In this document: one piece after another, positions 1-8,400 of the stretch
How positions within the stretch are numbered: the first letter of the stretch is position 1
How the letters are laid out: every line of letters starts with the position of its first letter
Assembly: GCA_963678925.1 (NCBI GenBank)
Contig: OY787533.1
Span: forward strand, 2,356,001 to 2,420,000
Direction of reading: 5' to 3'
DNA from: G963665925 sp963678925
Lineage (GTDB): Bacteria; Bacillota; Clostridia; Peptostreptococcales; Acidaminobacteraceae
DNA length: 64,000 bases
The notes under the pieces: model-generated
What the model saw: the letters and a program-made list of their open reading frames with translations, nothing else
Database searches by the model: none
Told to the model about the DNA's origin: nothing
Made by a program: the position numbers and the translations under genes

Positions 1-537
1 GCTCGTACCGATTGCAATTGCAAGAGAGTCACAGCCTGAACGCTTAACAAAGTCAACTGCCTGATCAGGATTTGTATAAGTCGCGTCTTCTGCGCTCACG
101 TTGACGTCATCTTCAACGCCTGCAAGTTTGCCAAGCTCAGCTTCAACCACAACACCGCGAGGATGTGCGTATTCTACGACCTGCTTAGTCAGGGCGATGT
201 TTTCTTCGTAAGACAGAGCAGAACCGTCAATCATTACAGATGTAAAACCGTCATCAATACACTGCTTACAGATTTCAAAGCTGTCACCATGGTCCAGGTG
301 AAGGGCAATGTCGATGCCAGTGTCTTCGATTGCAGCAAGAACTAGGTGCTTCAGATATGCAGGCTTAGCGTATTTTCTAGCGCCGGCAGAAACTTGAAGA
401 ATAAGTGGAGCCTTTGTTTCCTGAGCTGCTTCAACGATACCTTGGATAATTTCCATGTTGTTTACATTGAATGCGCCAACTGCATAGCCGCCTTCGTATG
501 CTTTTTTGAACATTTCTTTAGTGGTAACGAGTGCCAT
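1..537 (-). CDS. fba: fructose-bisphosphate aldolase class II, second tandem copy, cut by window edge
   Basis: Translating the minus strand from ATG at 537 gives an uninterrupted frame of 179 codons that runs off the left edge. It begins MALVTTKEMFKKAYEGGY and contains LHLDHG (catalytic Asp and first metal-binding His of class II aldolases), VMIDGS and VVVEAELG. It is about three-quarters identical to the complete aldolase encoded just upstream on the same strand, so this is a tandem duplication. In glycolysis/gluconeogenesis the enzyme interconverts fructose 1,6-bisphosphate with dihydroxyacetone phosphate and glyceraldehyde 3-phosphate. AAGGAGG lies at 545-551, at the right distance from the start. 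Where the other copy has DGSHHSFEEN this one has DGSALSYEEN, which may mean altered kinetics or substrate. A tagatose-bisphosphate aldolase role is possible. Confidence 0.9.
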   Translation of the reverse strand, partial: MALVTTKEMFKKAYEGGYAVGAFNVNNMEIIQGIVEAAQETKAPLILQVSAGARKYAKPAYLKHLVLAAIEDTGIDIALHLDHGDSFEICKQCIDDGFTSVMIDGSALSYEENIALTKQVVEYAHPRGVVVEAELGKLAGVEDDVNVSAEDATYTNPDQAVDFVKRSGCDSLAIAIGTS

Positions 538-703
538 AGGGTATCCTCCTTGATATGTATACGTTTGATCTGATTGATCATTTAGGGCAATGTCATGTAG
601 AGATAATCCCGTACATGTCCAGTAAATTGAAAATTTTCCCGTTATAGTGTAGCACATTTCAGGTTGTTCGGGTTGCTGATACCCAAATTATGAAGCAAAT
701 AAC

Positions 704-750
704 AAAAAAAGCTGTCCGAAAAACCTGCATACAGGTCTTCCGGACAGCCT
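704..750 (-). terminator. rho-independent terminator after the complete fba gene
   Basis: On the minus strand GGCTGTCCG pairs with CGGACAGC around an inner GACCTGTATGCAGGTTT hairpin, followed by seven T. It sits just after the stop of the aldolase at 772-1701 and before the second aldolase, so the two copies can be transcribed separately. Confidence 0.85.
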
Positions 751-771
751 CTGTGTGTATAATGTAATGTA

Positions 772-1701
772 TTACAGCTTATCGTTGCTGCCGAATACAT
801 TCATGATTTTGTGGTAAACAACATCAGTGATTGCTTCACGAGCTGGGCCTAGGTATTTTCTAGGGTCGAACTCGCCAGGCTTTTCAGTGAACACCTTACG
901 GATGTTACCTGTTACGGCAATACGCAGGTCAGTGTCCACATTGATTTTGCAAACACCTAGACGGTTTGCTTCACGCAGCATTTCGTCAGGAACACCTTGA
1001 GCGCCTTTTAGGGCACCACCGTTGTCGTTGCAAAGTGCAACAGCTTCAGCATATACAGAAGATGCGCCGTGCAGGACTAGAGGGAAACCAGGCAGCAGGG
1101 TCATGATTTCTTTCAGACGTTCGAAATCAAGCTTTGGTTCGCCTTCAAACTTGTTTGCACCGTGGCTAGTACCAATTGCAATTGCAAGAGAATCGATGCC
1201 AGTTCTTTCAACAAACTCTTTGGCTTGCTGAGGATCAGTGTATGTTGCGTCTTCAGCACTTACATCAACGTCGTCTTCAACGCCTGCAAGCTGACCCAGC
1301 TCTGCTTCAACAACAACACCACGCGCGTGTGCGTACTCAACAACCTTTTTTGTTACAGCGATATTTTCTTCGAAAGAGTGGTGAGAACCATCGATCATAA
1401 CAGATGTGAATCCTAGATCGATTGCAGTCTTACAAGCTTCGAAATCAGCACCGTGATCAAGGTGAAGTGCCAGATCAACGCCAGTGTCTTCAACTGCAGC
1501 TTCAACCAGCTTCAGTAGATATGCAGGGCGCATGTATTTAAGCGCTCCAGAAGATACCTGTAGCATTACAGGGGATTTAGCCTTTGCTGCTGCGTCAACA
1601 ATACCTTGAACAATTTCCATGTTGTTGATGTTGAATGCGCCGATTGCGTAACCGCCTTCGTATGCCTTCTTGAACATTTCTTTCGTTGTAACCAATGCCA
1701 T
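772..1701 (-). CDS. fba: fructose-bisphosphate aldolase, class II
   Basis: 309 residues, the normal length for the short class II (zinc-dependent) aldolases of Firmicutes. Visible landmarks are LHLDHG near residue 80 (catalytic Asp plus metal-binding His), DGSHHSFEEN, VEAELG, the phosphate/metal loop PLVLHGASS and CKINVDTDLR near the C terminus. It carries out the reversible aldol cleavage of fructose 1,6-bisphosphate in the cytoplasm. The ATG at 1701 is preceded by an AGGAGG-type site (about 1709-1716). It lies upstream of a second copy of the same gene and has its own terminator (704-750) and a probable promoter at 1749-1776, so it is likely monocistronic. Codon use is that of a highly expressed gene. 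Confidence 0.95.
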   Translation of the reverse strand: MALVTTKEMFKKAYEGGYAIGAFNINNMEIVQGIVDAAAKAKSPVMLQVSSGALKYMRPAYLLKLVEAAVEDTGVDLALHLDHGADFEACKTAIDLGFTSVMIDGSHHSFEENIAVTKKVVEYAHARGVVVEAELGQLAGVEDDVDVSAEDATYTDPQQAKEFVERTGIDSLAIAIGTSHGANKFEGEPKLDFERLKEIMTLLPGFPLVLHGASSVYAEAVALCNDNGGALKGAQGVPDEMLREANRLGVCKINVDTDLRIAVTGNIRKVFTEKPGEFDPRKYLGPAREAITDVVYHKIMNVFGSNDKL

Positions 1702-1748
1702 CGTTACACCCTCCTAGGTTTCTTTTCCACTTACATGAATGTATATAT

Positions 1749-1776
1749 ATTATGATTTACATTTAAGTCGTTTGAA
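1749..1776 (-). promoter_or_regulatory. probable sigma-A promoter for fba
   Basis: Minus-strand TTCAAA (1771-1776), a 16-base spacer and CATAAT (1749-1754). It lies about 50 bases upstream of the aldolase start. Confidence 0.45.
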
Positions 1777-2049
1777 TATGGTTTTACCCATCAATGTGCT
1801 ATCATAATCCATATGACATAAAGAATATATTTAAGATAGGAATCTTTGTCAAGGCGGGAAAACGATTCGCTGAAAAATTAGGTAAACATTCGTGAAAAAT
1901 GACAAAGAAATGATGAAAACTTGCAATAAATAAATGCATAAATGGGAAAAAACAACATGTGTCCCGCGGGATGCGGGACGTCCTTTGACCCGCCAAAACA
2001 TTGGAAATAGAGCGTTTGAAAGAATAAATATAAGTCACTGGGAGGATAT
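1777..2049. other. intergenic region between divergent fba and rsuA
   Basis: Apart from the fba promoter I see no gene here. The one clear structure is a perfect 7-bp hairpin, GTCCCGC-GGGAT-GCGGGAC, at 1961-1979. It has no adjoining T-run in either direction. The rsuA ribosome site GGGAGG lies at 2040-2045. Confidence 0.5.
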
Positions 2050-2760
2050 ATGCGACTAGACAAATATTTGGGAAATATGGGATGCGGATCGAGAAAAGAT
2101 CTCAAAATTCTAATCAAAAAAGGGCGTGCTTCCATCAATGGAAAGGTGGAAAAGGACCCTGGCAAACATGTGGATCCAGACCAGGATGAAGTTGAGTTCA
2201 ATGGAGCCCGTGTAGGGTACAAACCCCAGGTCTACATCATGCTCCATAAACCGGACGGGTATCTGTCTGCAACCGAAGATGCGCGGGATAAGACAGTCCT
2301 AGACCTTATAAAGGGATATGAGCATTATGAGCTCTTCCCGGTCGGCAGACTGGATAAGGACACGGAAGGACTCCTAGTTCTGACAAATGACGGTCAGCTG
2401 GCCCACCGCGTATTGTCACCGAAGAGCCATGTTCCGAAGCGGTATTATGCTGTTATTGACGGAAAGGTTACCCAAGCGGATATAAGAGCTTTTGAGGAGG
2501 GCGTAGCACTTGATGACGGCTATAAGACGCTCCCGGCACACCTGGAGATCTTAGAGAGTGATTGGACTTCAAAGATAGAGCTGACCATTGTAGAAGGAAA
2601 GTTCCATCAGGTCAAACGGATGTTTGAATCGGTTGGTAAGCAGGTGACCTATCTGAAAAGGATAAAGATGGGGGGCGTGTGGCTCGACGATACTCTTGAA
2701 AAAGGAGATTACAGGGAGCTCACAGTAGAAGAAGTGGCCTTGCTCGAAGACCGGTCATGA
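2050..2760 (+). CDS. rsuA: RsuA-family rRNA small-subunit pseudouridine synthase
   Basis: 236 residues. An S4 RNA-binding domain occupies about residues 1-55 (MRLDKYLGNMGCGSRKDL). The catalytic domain has the family signature GRLDKDTEGLLVLTNDG, where the Asp of RLD is the catalytic residue, then the ALS-like element EGKFHQVKRMF near the C terminus. The family converts a specific uridine of 16S rRNA (position 516 in E. coli) to pseudouridine; the exact target here is inferred. The start is supported by GGGAGG seven bases upstream. A convergent gene ends at 2863, with a shared terminator between them. Confidence 0.9.
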   Translation: MRLDKYLGNMGCGSRKDLKILIKKGRASINGKVEKDPGKHVDPDQDEVEFNGARVGYKPQVYIMLHKPDGYLSATEDARDKTVLDLIKGYEHYELFPVGRLDKDTEGLLVLTNDGQLAHRVLSPKSHVPKRYYAVIDGKVTQADIRAFEEGVALDDGYKTLPAHLEILESDWTSKIELTIVEGKFHQVKRMFESVGKQVTYLKRIKMGGVWLDDTLEKGDYRELTVEEVALLEDRS

Positions 2761-2810
2761 AAAGTGTTTTCTCAGAACCAAAAAAGAAAACCATAAAAGA
2801 AAACCATAAA

Positions 2811-2841
2811 AAAACGTGCCGGCATATGCCTGGCACGTTTT
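2811..2841. terminator. bidirectional terminator between rsuA and the MltG-like gene
   Basis: The stem AAAACGTGCC...GGCACGTTTT has T-runs on both sides, the stronger one (seven T) in the minus direction. It serves two convergent genes. A short direct repeat of AGAAAACCATAAA precedes it. Confidence 0.8.
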
Positions 2842-2862
2842 GCAGTTTTAGCGCAATTGGAT

Positions 2863-3417
2863 TTATTGTCCGGAAATCTTGTAGATGATTTCGTCAAGGG
2901 ACATGTCTGTGGACAGCTTGAAGGTACCGCTTCTGAGTTTGGCACCTAGACCCAGTTCTTCAACGCGTTTGATGAAGGTCTGTGTGTCTGACACAAGTCC
3001 TTCTTCCGACAGGAGCTTGCCTATGGAATAACCAGAAGAGCCTGGTTCAATGACGATCTCTTTTGTGCTGCCGACCAAGTTCACATTGGTTCCGCCGGGC
3101 TTGGCCTCGCTGGATGACGTGGTTTGACTCTGGCTATTTGTTTCAGGGAGTGCTGCCTGTGTGCTTGAATCAGGAACTGCAGGTGTCGTGTCACCAGACG
3201 CAGTGTCTTGAGACTGGGCGTCCACCTCTTCGATTTCAATAAGTCCAGGATCCTCAACACTTGTGACTTCCGTAAGTGTTTTGTCTGGAATTTTCACATC
3301 GAATGCGAGCGAGTCCGATATTTTCCATGAAACAACGGTGAAAATGAGTGCAACAATCAGCAGTGAAAACAGTATGTCACTTACGTCATAAAATATATCT
3401 TTAAGTTTATCAAACAT
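2863..3417 (-). CDS. small membrane-anchored protein with MltG/YceG-like C-terminal domain
   Basis: 184 residues from the ATG at 3417, chosen because AGGAGAG precedes it and because the open frame upstream overlaps the start of the divergent gene. A membrane segment spans about residues 17-32 (LFSLLIVALIFTVVSW). A low-complexity Ser/Thr/Gln/Glu-rich linker covers about residues 55-120. The last 60 residues (GYSIGKLLSEEGLVSD, LRSGTFKLSTDMSLDEII) resemble the LysM-like N-terminal subdomain of endolytic transglycosylase MltG. The catalytic part of MltG is absent, so it is probably not a lyase itself. It may bind peptidoglycan or a cell-wall complex at the membrane. Function is not established. 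Confidence 0.75.
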   Translation of the reverse strand: MFDKLKDIFYDVSDILFSLLIVALIFTVVSWKISDSLAFDVKIPDKTLTEVTSVEDPGLIEIEEVDAQSQDTASGDTTPAVPDSSTQAALPETNSQSQTTSSSEAKPGGTNVNLVGSTKEIVIEPGSSGYSIGKLLSEEGLVSDTQTFIKRVEELGLGAKLRSGTFKLSTDMSLDEIIYKISGQ

Positions 3418-3559
3418 AGTCAGCTCTCCTATTCTTTTTCTTTCATAAGCATACCACAATAATGTCTTTATTCCAATGGTTGAGTAGGTTTCAAAATAGT
3501 AAAAAGCGTGATACAATTTATCTAGCATATTAACCCGCAGGGGAGAGCAGGGGGCTGCA

Positions 3560-4390
3560 ATGGAAGCGTTTCTTGAACTGAAGAACAAGCATATAGACCA
3601 TATGATTGAGTACATTGAAAGACATGGGTATGCTTCCCAGGGGTTTTACTACGGCTTGAAGCGTATTGATGGAAAGTGGCAGATCAGGAATGGGACGACC
3701 TTTTATGGGTATGTGAAAGATAAGCGATTGCTGGGAATGGTGTCATTCTCGTCGACACAGCTGATGACTTGCCATTTTGAGTCCCGTGATGTCTACAGCA
3801 AACTTGATTTTCTGAAAACCTTGAGAAAACAGGCGCCAGCAATCATCAAGGCCCAGCACGACGACCTGGTTCGTATTGCCAAGGTAGTGGAACGTGTCGC
3901 AATATGCCACGAAATCAAGCTGTGCTCTGTCATGACAGCAAATCAGGCAAGCTTTATAGCGGATGAAGATGTTCACGGCTTGGTTGTGGACGCATCCCTG
4001 ATTCCTGTCAGTGACGCCGTACCCTTTCTGCTGGAGGTTGAAAAGGCATTCGGCAGAAATCCGCTGACGATTAACCAGTTAAAGGATAAAATGGACACCA
4101 TAGAGAACTATATTTACTATATAGAGAAGAGTCATATCGCTGGACAGGCAGTTATAGAGTTCGAGACGGATACATTCGCACAGCTGGGCGGTGTATTCAC
4201 GGAGGTCAGGTACAGGAGCAGGGGCGTGGGAAAACGTTTGACTTCGGTGCTGACGGAAAGAATGCTGCGCAAGGGGCTGTGTGTCAATCTTCTTGTTATG
4301 AACGATAATGAGCCCGCAGTTAGAGCGTACAGAACTCTGGGATATGCACCAGTCTGTGAACTGGGCATGATGGAAATCGATATGATTTAA
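3560..4390 (+). CDS. GNAT-family N-acetyltransferase
   Basis: 276 residues. The C-terminal half has GNAT features: the beta-strand GGVFTEVRYRSRGVG with the acetyl-CoA pyrophosphate loop (RSRGVGKRL, near residue 222), then NDNEPAVRAYRTLGY, the typical motif B segment with the conserved Tyr. The N-terminal half (about 130 residues) is not recognised. The substrate is unknown. The start codon follows AGGGGG loosely. It runs into the RluA-family pseudouridine synthase with a 13-base gap, suggesting a shared transcript. Confidence 0.8.
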   Translation: MEAFLELKNKHIDHMIEYIERHGYASQGFYYGLKRIDGKWQIRNGTTFYGYVKDKRLLGMVSFSSTQLMTCHFESRDVYSKLDFLKTLRKQAPAIIKAQHDDLVRIAKVVERVAICHEIKLCSVMTANQASFIADEDVHGLVVDASLIPVSDAVPFLLEVEKAFGRNPLTINQLKDKMDTIENYIYYIEKSHIAGQAVIEFETDTFAQLGGVFTEVRYRSRGVGKRLTSVLTERMLRKGLCVNLLVMNDNEPAVRAYRTLGYAPVCELGMMEIDMI

Positions 4391-4403
4391 TGGAGTGAAA
4401 GCA

Positions 4404-5309
4404 ATGAAAAAAGTTACTATTGGAAACAACGAAGCAGGCCAGCGACTGGACCGTTTCTTATTGAAATACCTGAACAATTCTTCAAGGACAAACATCTACA
4501 AGCTGATCCGAAAGAAGGTTTTCAAGGTCAACGGTGTTCGCGTCAAGGAAGACTACTTTTTCGAGCTGGGAGACGAGCTTGAAATCTACCTGAGTGACGA
4601 ATCCTTTGACAAGCTTGTAAAACCGGTTGAAGAGGTTGAAGCGAGTGCTGTGGGTCTGAAGATTGTCTATGAGGATGATGACATTCTCATCGTGGACAAA
4701 CCAAAGGGGATGTTGACGCACCCGGACAAGACGGAGTTTAAAAATACCCTTTCATCAAAGGTGCAGGTCTATCTCAAGCATCTTTCAACACGTACCTTTA
4801 AACCCGCATCCATCCAGCGACTGGACAAGAATACCAGCGGACTGGTCATATTCGGGAAGAATTATCAGTCTCTTAAGGCATACAATGAAAAAATGCGCAA
4901 ACGTGAAATCAAGAAGTTCTATCAATGTGTGGTTGAAGGTGCCGTGCGTGAACCGGGAACCGTTAAGGGTTGGCTTGTCAAGGACGAGGTCAAGAACAAG
5001 GTGCGCCTTTCAAGCAAGGAACAGGGCGGTGCGTCCAAGTTCTGTCATACGGACTACAGACCTCTTGAAATAAAAGGGGCCTATACCCTGCTTGAGGTCG
5101 AGCTTCATACTGGAAGAAGCCATCAAATCAGAGAATCCATGCGTTTTATTGGACACCCGATTGTAGGCGATAAAAAATATGGTGCATCGAAGGAGAAAAA
5201 TGTAAATTCTCAACTGCTCCATGGGTATAAATTGATTATAGAAGGCAATGCATTCATCAGTGAATCCGAAGAAATCAAGCAGTTCATGGATTCAATAAAA
5301 AAACAGTAG
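4404..5309 (+). CDS. RluA-family pseudouridine synthase
   Basis: 301 residues from ATG 4404 (TGGAGTG at 4391-4397; an in-frame GTG at 4395 overlaps this site). An N-terminal S4 domain (GQRLDRFLLKYLNN) is followed by the catalytic domain with IQRLDKNTSGLVIFGKN, the RluA signature with catalytic Asp, and HTGRSHQIRESMRFIGHPI near the C terminus. The family makes pseudouridine in 23S rRNA (RluC/RluD-like); the exact target position is not predictable. It lies in a run of same-strand genes with the HEPN-like protein, signal peptidase and nucleoside kinase. Confidence 0.9.
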   Translation: MKKVTIGNNEAGQRLDRFLLKYLNNSSRTNIYKLIRKKVFKVNGVRVKEDYFFELGDELEIYLSDESFDKLVKPVEEVEASAVGLKIVYEDDDILIVDKPKGMLTHPDKTEFKNTLSSKVQVYLKHLSTRTFKPASIQRLDKNTSGLVIFGKNYQSLKAYNEKMRKREIKKFYQCVVEGAVREPGTVKGWLVKDEVKNKVRLSSKEQGGASKFCHTDYRPLEIKGAYTLLEVELHTGRSHQIRESMRFIGHPIVGDKKYGASKEKNVNSQLLHGYKLIIEGNAFISESEEIKQFMDSIKKQ

Positions 5310-5325
5310 CCGGAGGAATTGGTAT

Positions 5326-6150
5326 ATGATTAGATCCTACAATGTGATCGTAAAGCTGATTGACCGGTATGACTATGGTGGTGCTCTGGAATTGCTTTCT
5401 GAAATTGGACTGGAGAATACAGATGCCGCGGTGCTGATGGATTCCTGCAGGTATGCGGTCAACTTCGACTTTAAGACAGCAAGGCACTTGCTTTACAATC
5501 TTACAGACGAGTTTGAGGAATCCAAGGATATAAAGGCACTGAAAAAAAACCTGCAGTCTCTCATGGATGGCGATGCGGACGCAATTTTCACAGAGCTCCT
5601 TGAAAACACAAAATTTCAGATTGTAAATGAGGAGTACATCGATTTTCTTAGCCGGGTATATCGATTTAAAGAAGCGATTTTCAAGTACATGTTTGTCATG
5701 AGCCATCTGAATCGGACACGGTTCACATTTCTGCAGCCCATGATGCAGAAGCGGCAGATTCTGAAAACACTTCGCAAGAAGTACAAAATTTTCAATTCAA
5801 ATCTGATTTTCGGCATAACAACTTATTTCAACAGGTACCATAAGGATGAAATGACGCGTATCGACGTCGTTCACATTATGAATTCAGAAAAAATGATGAA
5901 CCTGATTGAGCTGAGGAACGATTCGATTGTTGGACACGGGTTTTCCAGTGTCAGCATTGAAGACATTTACAAGTATTACGGCAATCCTTACAACGTGCTG
6001 GATGACTTCAGACTTTGTCTGGAAAAGCTGGATATAGAAATCAACAGATACAAGTATTCAAAGATAAACGACATGATTCGCGAGCAGCTTGAACAGCTGA
6101 ATAGAACATATATTCCAAATTATACGGGGAAAGAATATCGATTTGAATAG
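5326..6150 (+). CDS. HEPN-domain protein resembling the effector half of TIGR02710/Csm6-like CRISPR proteins, without CARF
   Basis: 274 residues, starting 16 bases after the pseudouridine synthase with GGAGG upstream. The N terminus has helical repeat-like segments (LIDRYDYGGALELLSEI, YAVNFDFKTARHLLYNL). Then comes FLSRVYRFKEAIFKYMF (about 107-123) and, near residues 193-206, LIELRNDSIVGHGF. The last holds Arg197-Asn and His204, fitting the R-N/D-X(4-6)-H ribonuclease motif of HEPN domains. From memory this order matches the C-terminal half of TIGR02710-type Csm6-like proteins. Those carry an N-terminal CARF sensor, which is missing here, and no CRISPR or cas gene is in the window. The likely role is an RNA-binding protein or ribonuclease, perhaps linked to the RNA-modification gene beside it; this is inference. 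Confidence 0.6.
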   Translation: MIRSYNVIVKLIDRYDYGGALELLSEIGLENTDAAVLMDSCRYAVNFDFKTARHLLYNLTDEFEESKDIKALKKNLQSLMDGDADAIFTELLENTKFQIVNEEYIDFLSRVYRFKEAIFKYMFVMSHLNRTRFTFLQPMMQKRQILKTLRKKYKIFNSNLIFGITTYFNRYHKDEMTRIDVVHIMNSEKMMNLIELRNDSIVGHGFSSVSIEDIYKYYGNPYNVLDDFRLCLEKLDIEINRYKYSKINDMIREQLEQLNRTYIPNYTGKEYRFE

Positions 6151-6161
6151 GGATGATATTA

Positions 6162-6683
6162 ATGCTGAGGGAAATACTTGAATGGGTACGCACCATAGCA
6201 ATCGCTTGTATTATTGGCCTGATTTTGACAATTTTAATCCGTCCGATCCTTGTGAAGGGACATTCCATGGAACCGACGCTAGGTGACAACAATTACCTGC
6301 TGATTGAGCAAATGAGCTATTTCATTGAGCAGCCCCATTTTGGGGATATTATTGTCTTTGAGTCTGAAATGACAGACCCAAGCGGTGCCCATAGAGACCT
6401 GATCAAAAGAGTGATCGGTTGTGAAGGAGACCACATCACAATCAGAGGTGGAAATGTCTACGTCAACGATGTTTGCATCGATGAAAACTATGTCAAGGAA
6501 GACTGGACAGCCGGCAATCTGGATCTGACAGTTCCTGAAGACGCCGTCTTCGTACTTGGTGACAACAGAGGCAACAGCATGGACAGCAGAAGTGACAAAG
6601 TCGGTATAATCAGCGAGAGTAAGATACGCGGACGTGTTCTTATTCGAATTTTACCGCTAAGTCGCTTCGGGGCGATAGACTAA
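6162..6683 (+). CDS. lepB: signal peptidase I
   Basis: About 173 residues. An N-terminal membrane anchor (residues 7-30) is followed by KGHSMEPTL, containing the catalytic Ser, then DLIKRVIGCEGD with the catalytic Lys, and GDNRGNSMDSR, the conserved box E. The size and single anchor fit the Gram-positive SipS type. It cleaves signal peptides from exported pre-proteins on the outer face of the membrane. ATG 6162 gives better spacing to AGGG (6149-6152) than the in-frame ATG at 6153, but either is possible. It follows the HEPN-like gene closely. Confidence 0.93.
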   Translation: MLREILEWVRTIAIACIIGLILTILIRPILVKGHSMEPTLGDNNYLLIEQMSYFIEQPHFGDIIVFESEMTDPSGAHRDLIKRVIGCEGDHITIRGGNVYVNDVCIDENYVKEDWTAGNLDLTVPEDAVFVLGDNRGNSMDSRSDKVGIISESKIRGRVLIRILPLSRFGAID

Positions 6684-6707
6684 CGAACTGGAACGGGGGA
6701 GACGCAA

Positions 6708-8387
6708 ATGACTGAGAAAAATATCAAAGTAGTTATTGCAGGCAGGCAGGACCAGGAAGTGCCTCATGAGACACGCCTTGAAGATTTGGTTAAAGCATAT
6801 GCAGCTGAAAAGAGCATGCCTGAGATTGTGGCAGCAAAAGTGAACAACAAGCTCAGAGAGCTGACTTTTCATATTGAAGAAGATTCAGAAGTTGAATTTA
6901 TTGATGTAACCACATTGGACGGTGTCCGCATTTATCAGCGGTCCTTATCTTTTTTGTTCATCAGAGCCGCAATGGAGCTTTACAAGGATATTCATGTCCG
7001 TGTCGAGCACTCCCTCAGCGGCGGACTTTTCTGTGAGTTCGACTATGAGAGAAAGCTCACTGCTGAAGACATAGAAAAAATTCAGGACCGTATGCAGGAA
7101 ATCGTCAAGGCCGATGAACCCTTTTACAAGGAAGCGGTTCCCAAAGAGGAAGCCATTCAAGTTTTCGAGAAATTCAACATGCAGTCGAAAATACATCTGC
7201 TCAAGTATCGTGAACATGATACCATCAATCTCTATACATGTGGCTGGTTAAGAAATTACTTTTACGGATACATGGTGCCAAGTACGGGCTATCTGAAAGT
7301 TTTTGACCTGATGCCTTACGATGAAGGGGTCATTCTGCGCCATCCAAACAAAACCACCCCATTTGACCTGCCGGAATTTGAAGAGCATCCAAAGCTGGCT
7401 CAGATTTTCAAGGAAGCGGAACGCTGGGGCGAAATCATCGGTGTAGACTATGTAGCCAAGCTCAATGACTGCATAGCAGATGGATGCGCCTTCAATGTCA
7501 TCAAGATATCAGAAGCCTTCCACGAAAAGAAAATAGCCCACATTGCCGATATGATTGCCGATAGCGGAAAAAGGCTTGTGCTCATTGCCGGACCATCTTC
7601 TTCTGGAAAGACCACCTTTGCAAACCGGTTGATGATCCAGCTTCAGGTAAATGGCCTGCGTCCAATCACGGTGTCGACAGACGACTACTTTGTGGACCGG
7701 GACAAGACACCGCTTGATGAAGACGGCAAGCTCGACTTTGAAAGCATCGATTCAGTAGATACAAAGCAGTTCAACTTCGACCTGGAAAGGCTTCTTGCTG
7801 GTGAGGAAGTGGAACTGCCTGTATTCAACTTCCAGACAGGAAAACGCGAGTATACGGGACACATGCTTAAAATCAATGAAAATCAGCCGATTATCATTGA
7901 AGGTATCCATGGACTCAATGAAAAGCTGACGCAGCGCATTCCGAAGAAGGACAAGTTCAAGATTTACATCAGTGCACTGACACAGCTGAACATAGATGAT
8001 CACAACCGTATACCGACAACAGATATCAGGCTGCTCCGAAGAATCGTGAGAGACAGCAGATACAGAGGTCACAGCGCCCAGCGGACCATTGACATGTGGC
8101 CGTCTGTCAGACGCGGTGAACAACGCAACATCTTTCCTTTCCAGGAGGATGCAGATGTCATGTTCAACTCTGCGCTGGTTTATGAACTTGCAGTGCTTAA
8201 AAAGCATGCTGAACCGCTTCTTGAGGCCATTACAGAAGATGAACAGGAATACATTGAGGCAAAGAGACTGCTTAAATTCTTAAGCTATTTTGAGTCGATT
8301 GACAACGACAAGCTCGTGCCTTATGCGAGTATTTTGAAGGAATTTATAGGTGGAAGCGGCTTTAGAAAGGCTGAAACCATTGAATAG
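6708..8387 (+). CDS. TGS-domain nucleoside (uridine-type) kinase fusion
   Basis: 559 residues. A TGS-like domain is at residues 1-65 (ThrRS/GTPase/SpoT type). A region resembling the threonyl-tRNA synthetase second additional domain spans about 70-190 (FLFIRAAMELYKD, HVRVEHSLSGGLFCEF, LTAEDIEKIQDRM). The C-terminal half is a uridine kinase/phosphoribulokinase P-loop domain with IAGPSSSGKTTFANRL (Walker A) and VSTDDYFVDRD. Such proteins are usually annotated as nucleoside kinase; the kinase probably phosphorylates uridine/cytidine or a related nucleoside. The role of the tRNA-synthetase-like N terminus is unknown. An AACGGGGGAGACGC site precedes ATG 6708. It is 24 bases after lepB. Confidence 0.85.
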   Translation: MTEKNIKVVIAGRQDQEVPHETRLEDLVKAYAAEKSMPEIVAAKVNNKLRELTFHIEEDSEVEFIDVTTLDGVRIYQRSLSFLFIRAAMELYKDIHVRVEHSLSGGLFCEFDYERKLTAEDIEKIQDRMQEIVKADEPFYKEAVPKEEAIQVFEKFNMQSKIHLLKYREHDTINLYTCGWLRNYFYGYMVPSTGYLKVFDLMPYDEGVILRHPNKTTPFDLPEFEEHPKLAQIFKEAERWGEIIGVDYVAKLNDCIADGCAFNVIKISEAFHEKKIAHIADMIADSGKRLVLIAGPSSSGKTTFANRLMIQLQVNGLRPITVSTDDYFVDRDKTPLDEDGKLDFESIDSVDTKQFNFDLERLLAGEEVELPVFNFQTGKREYTGHMLKINENQPIIIEGIHGLNEKLTQRIPKKDKFKIYISALTQLNIDDHNRIPTTDIRLLRRIVRDSRYRGHSAQRTIDMWPSVRRGEQRNIFPFQEDADVMFNSALVYELAVLKKHAEPLLEAITEDEQEYIEAKRLLKFLSYFESIDNDKLVPYASILKEFIGGSGFRKAETIE

Positions 8388-8400
8388 AAAGAGGCATGAA

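Noticed and set aside
1961..1979. Perfect hairpin GTCCCGC/GCGGGAC considered as a terminator
   Set aside because: No T-run adjoins it in either direction; the nearest minus-strand T-run is about ten bases away. Left as an unexplained hairpin.
3418..3615. Upstream in-frame extension of the MltG-like gene (66 codons on the minus strand)
   Set aside because: It overlaps the start of the divergent GNAT gene, lacks a ribosome site, and the internal ATG at 3417 has AGGAGAG plus a membrane segment right after it.
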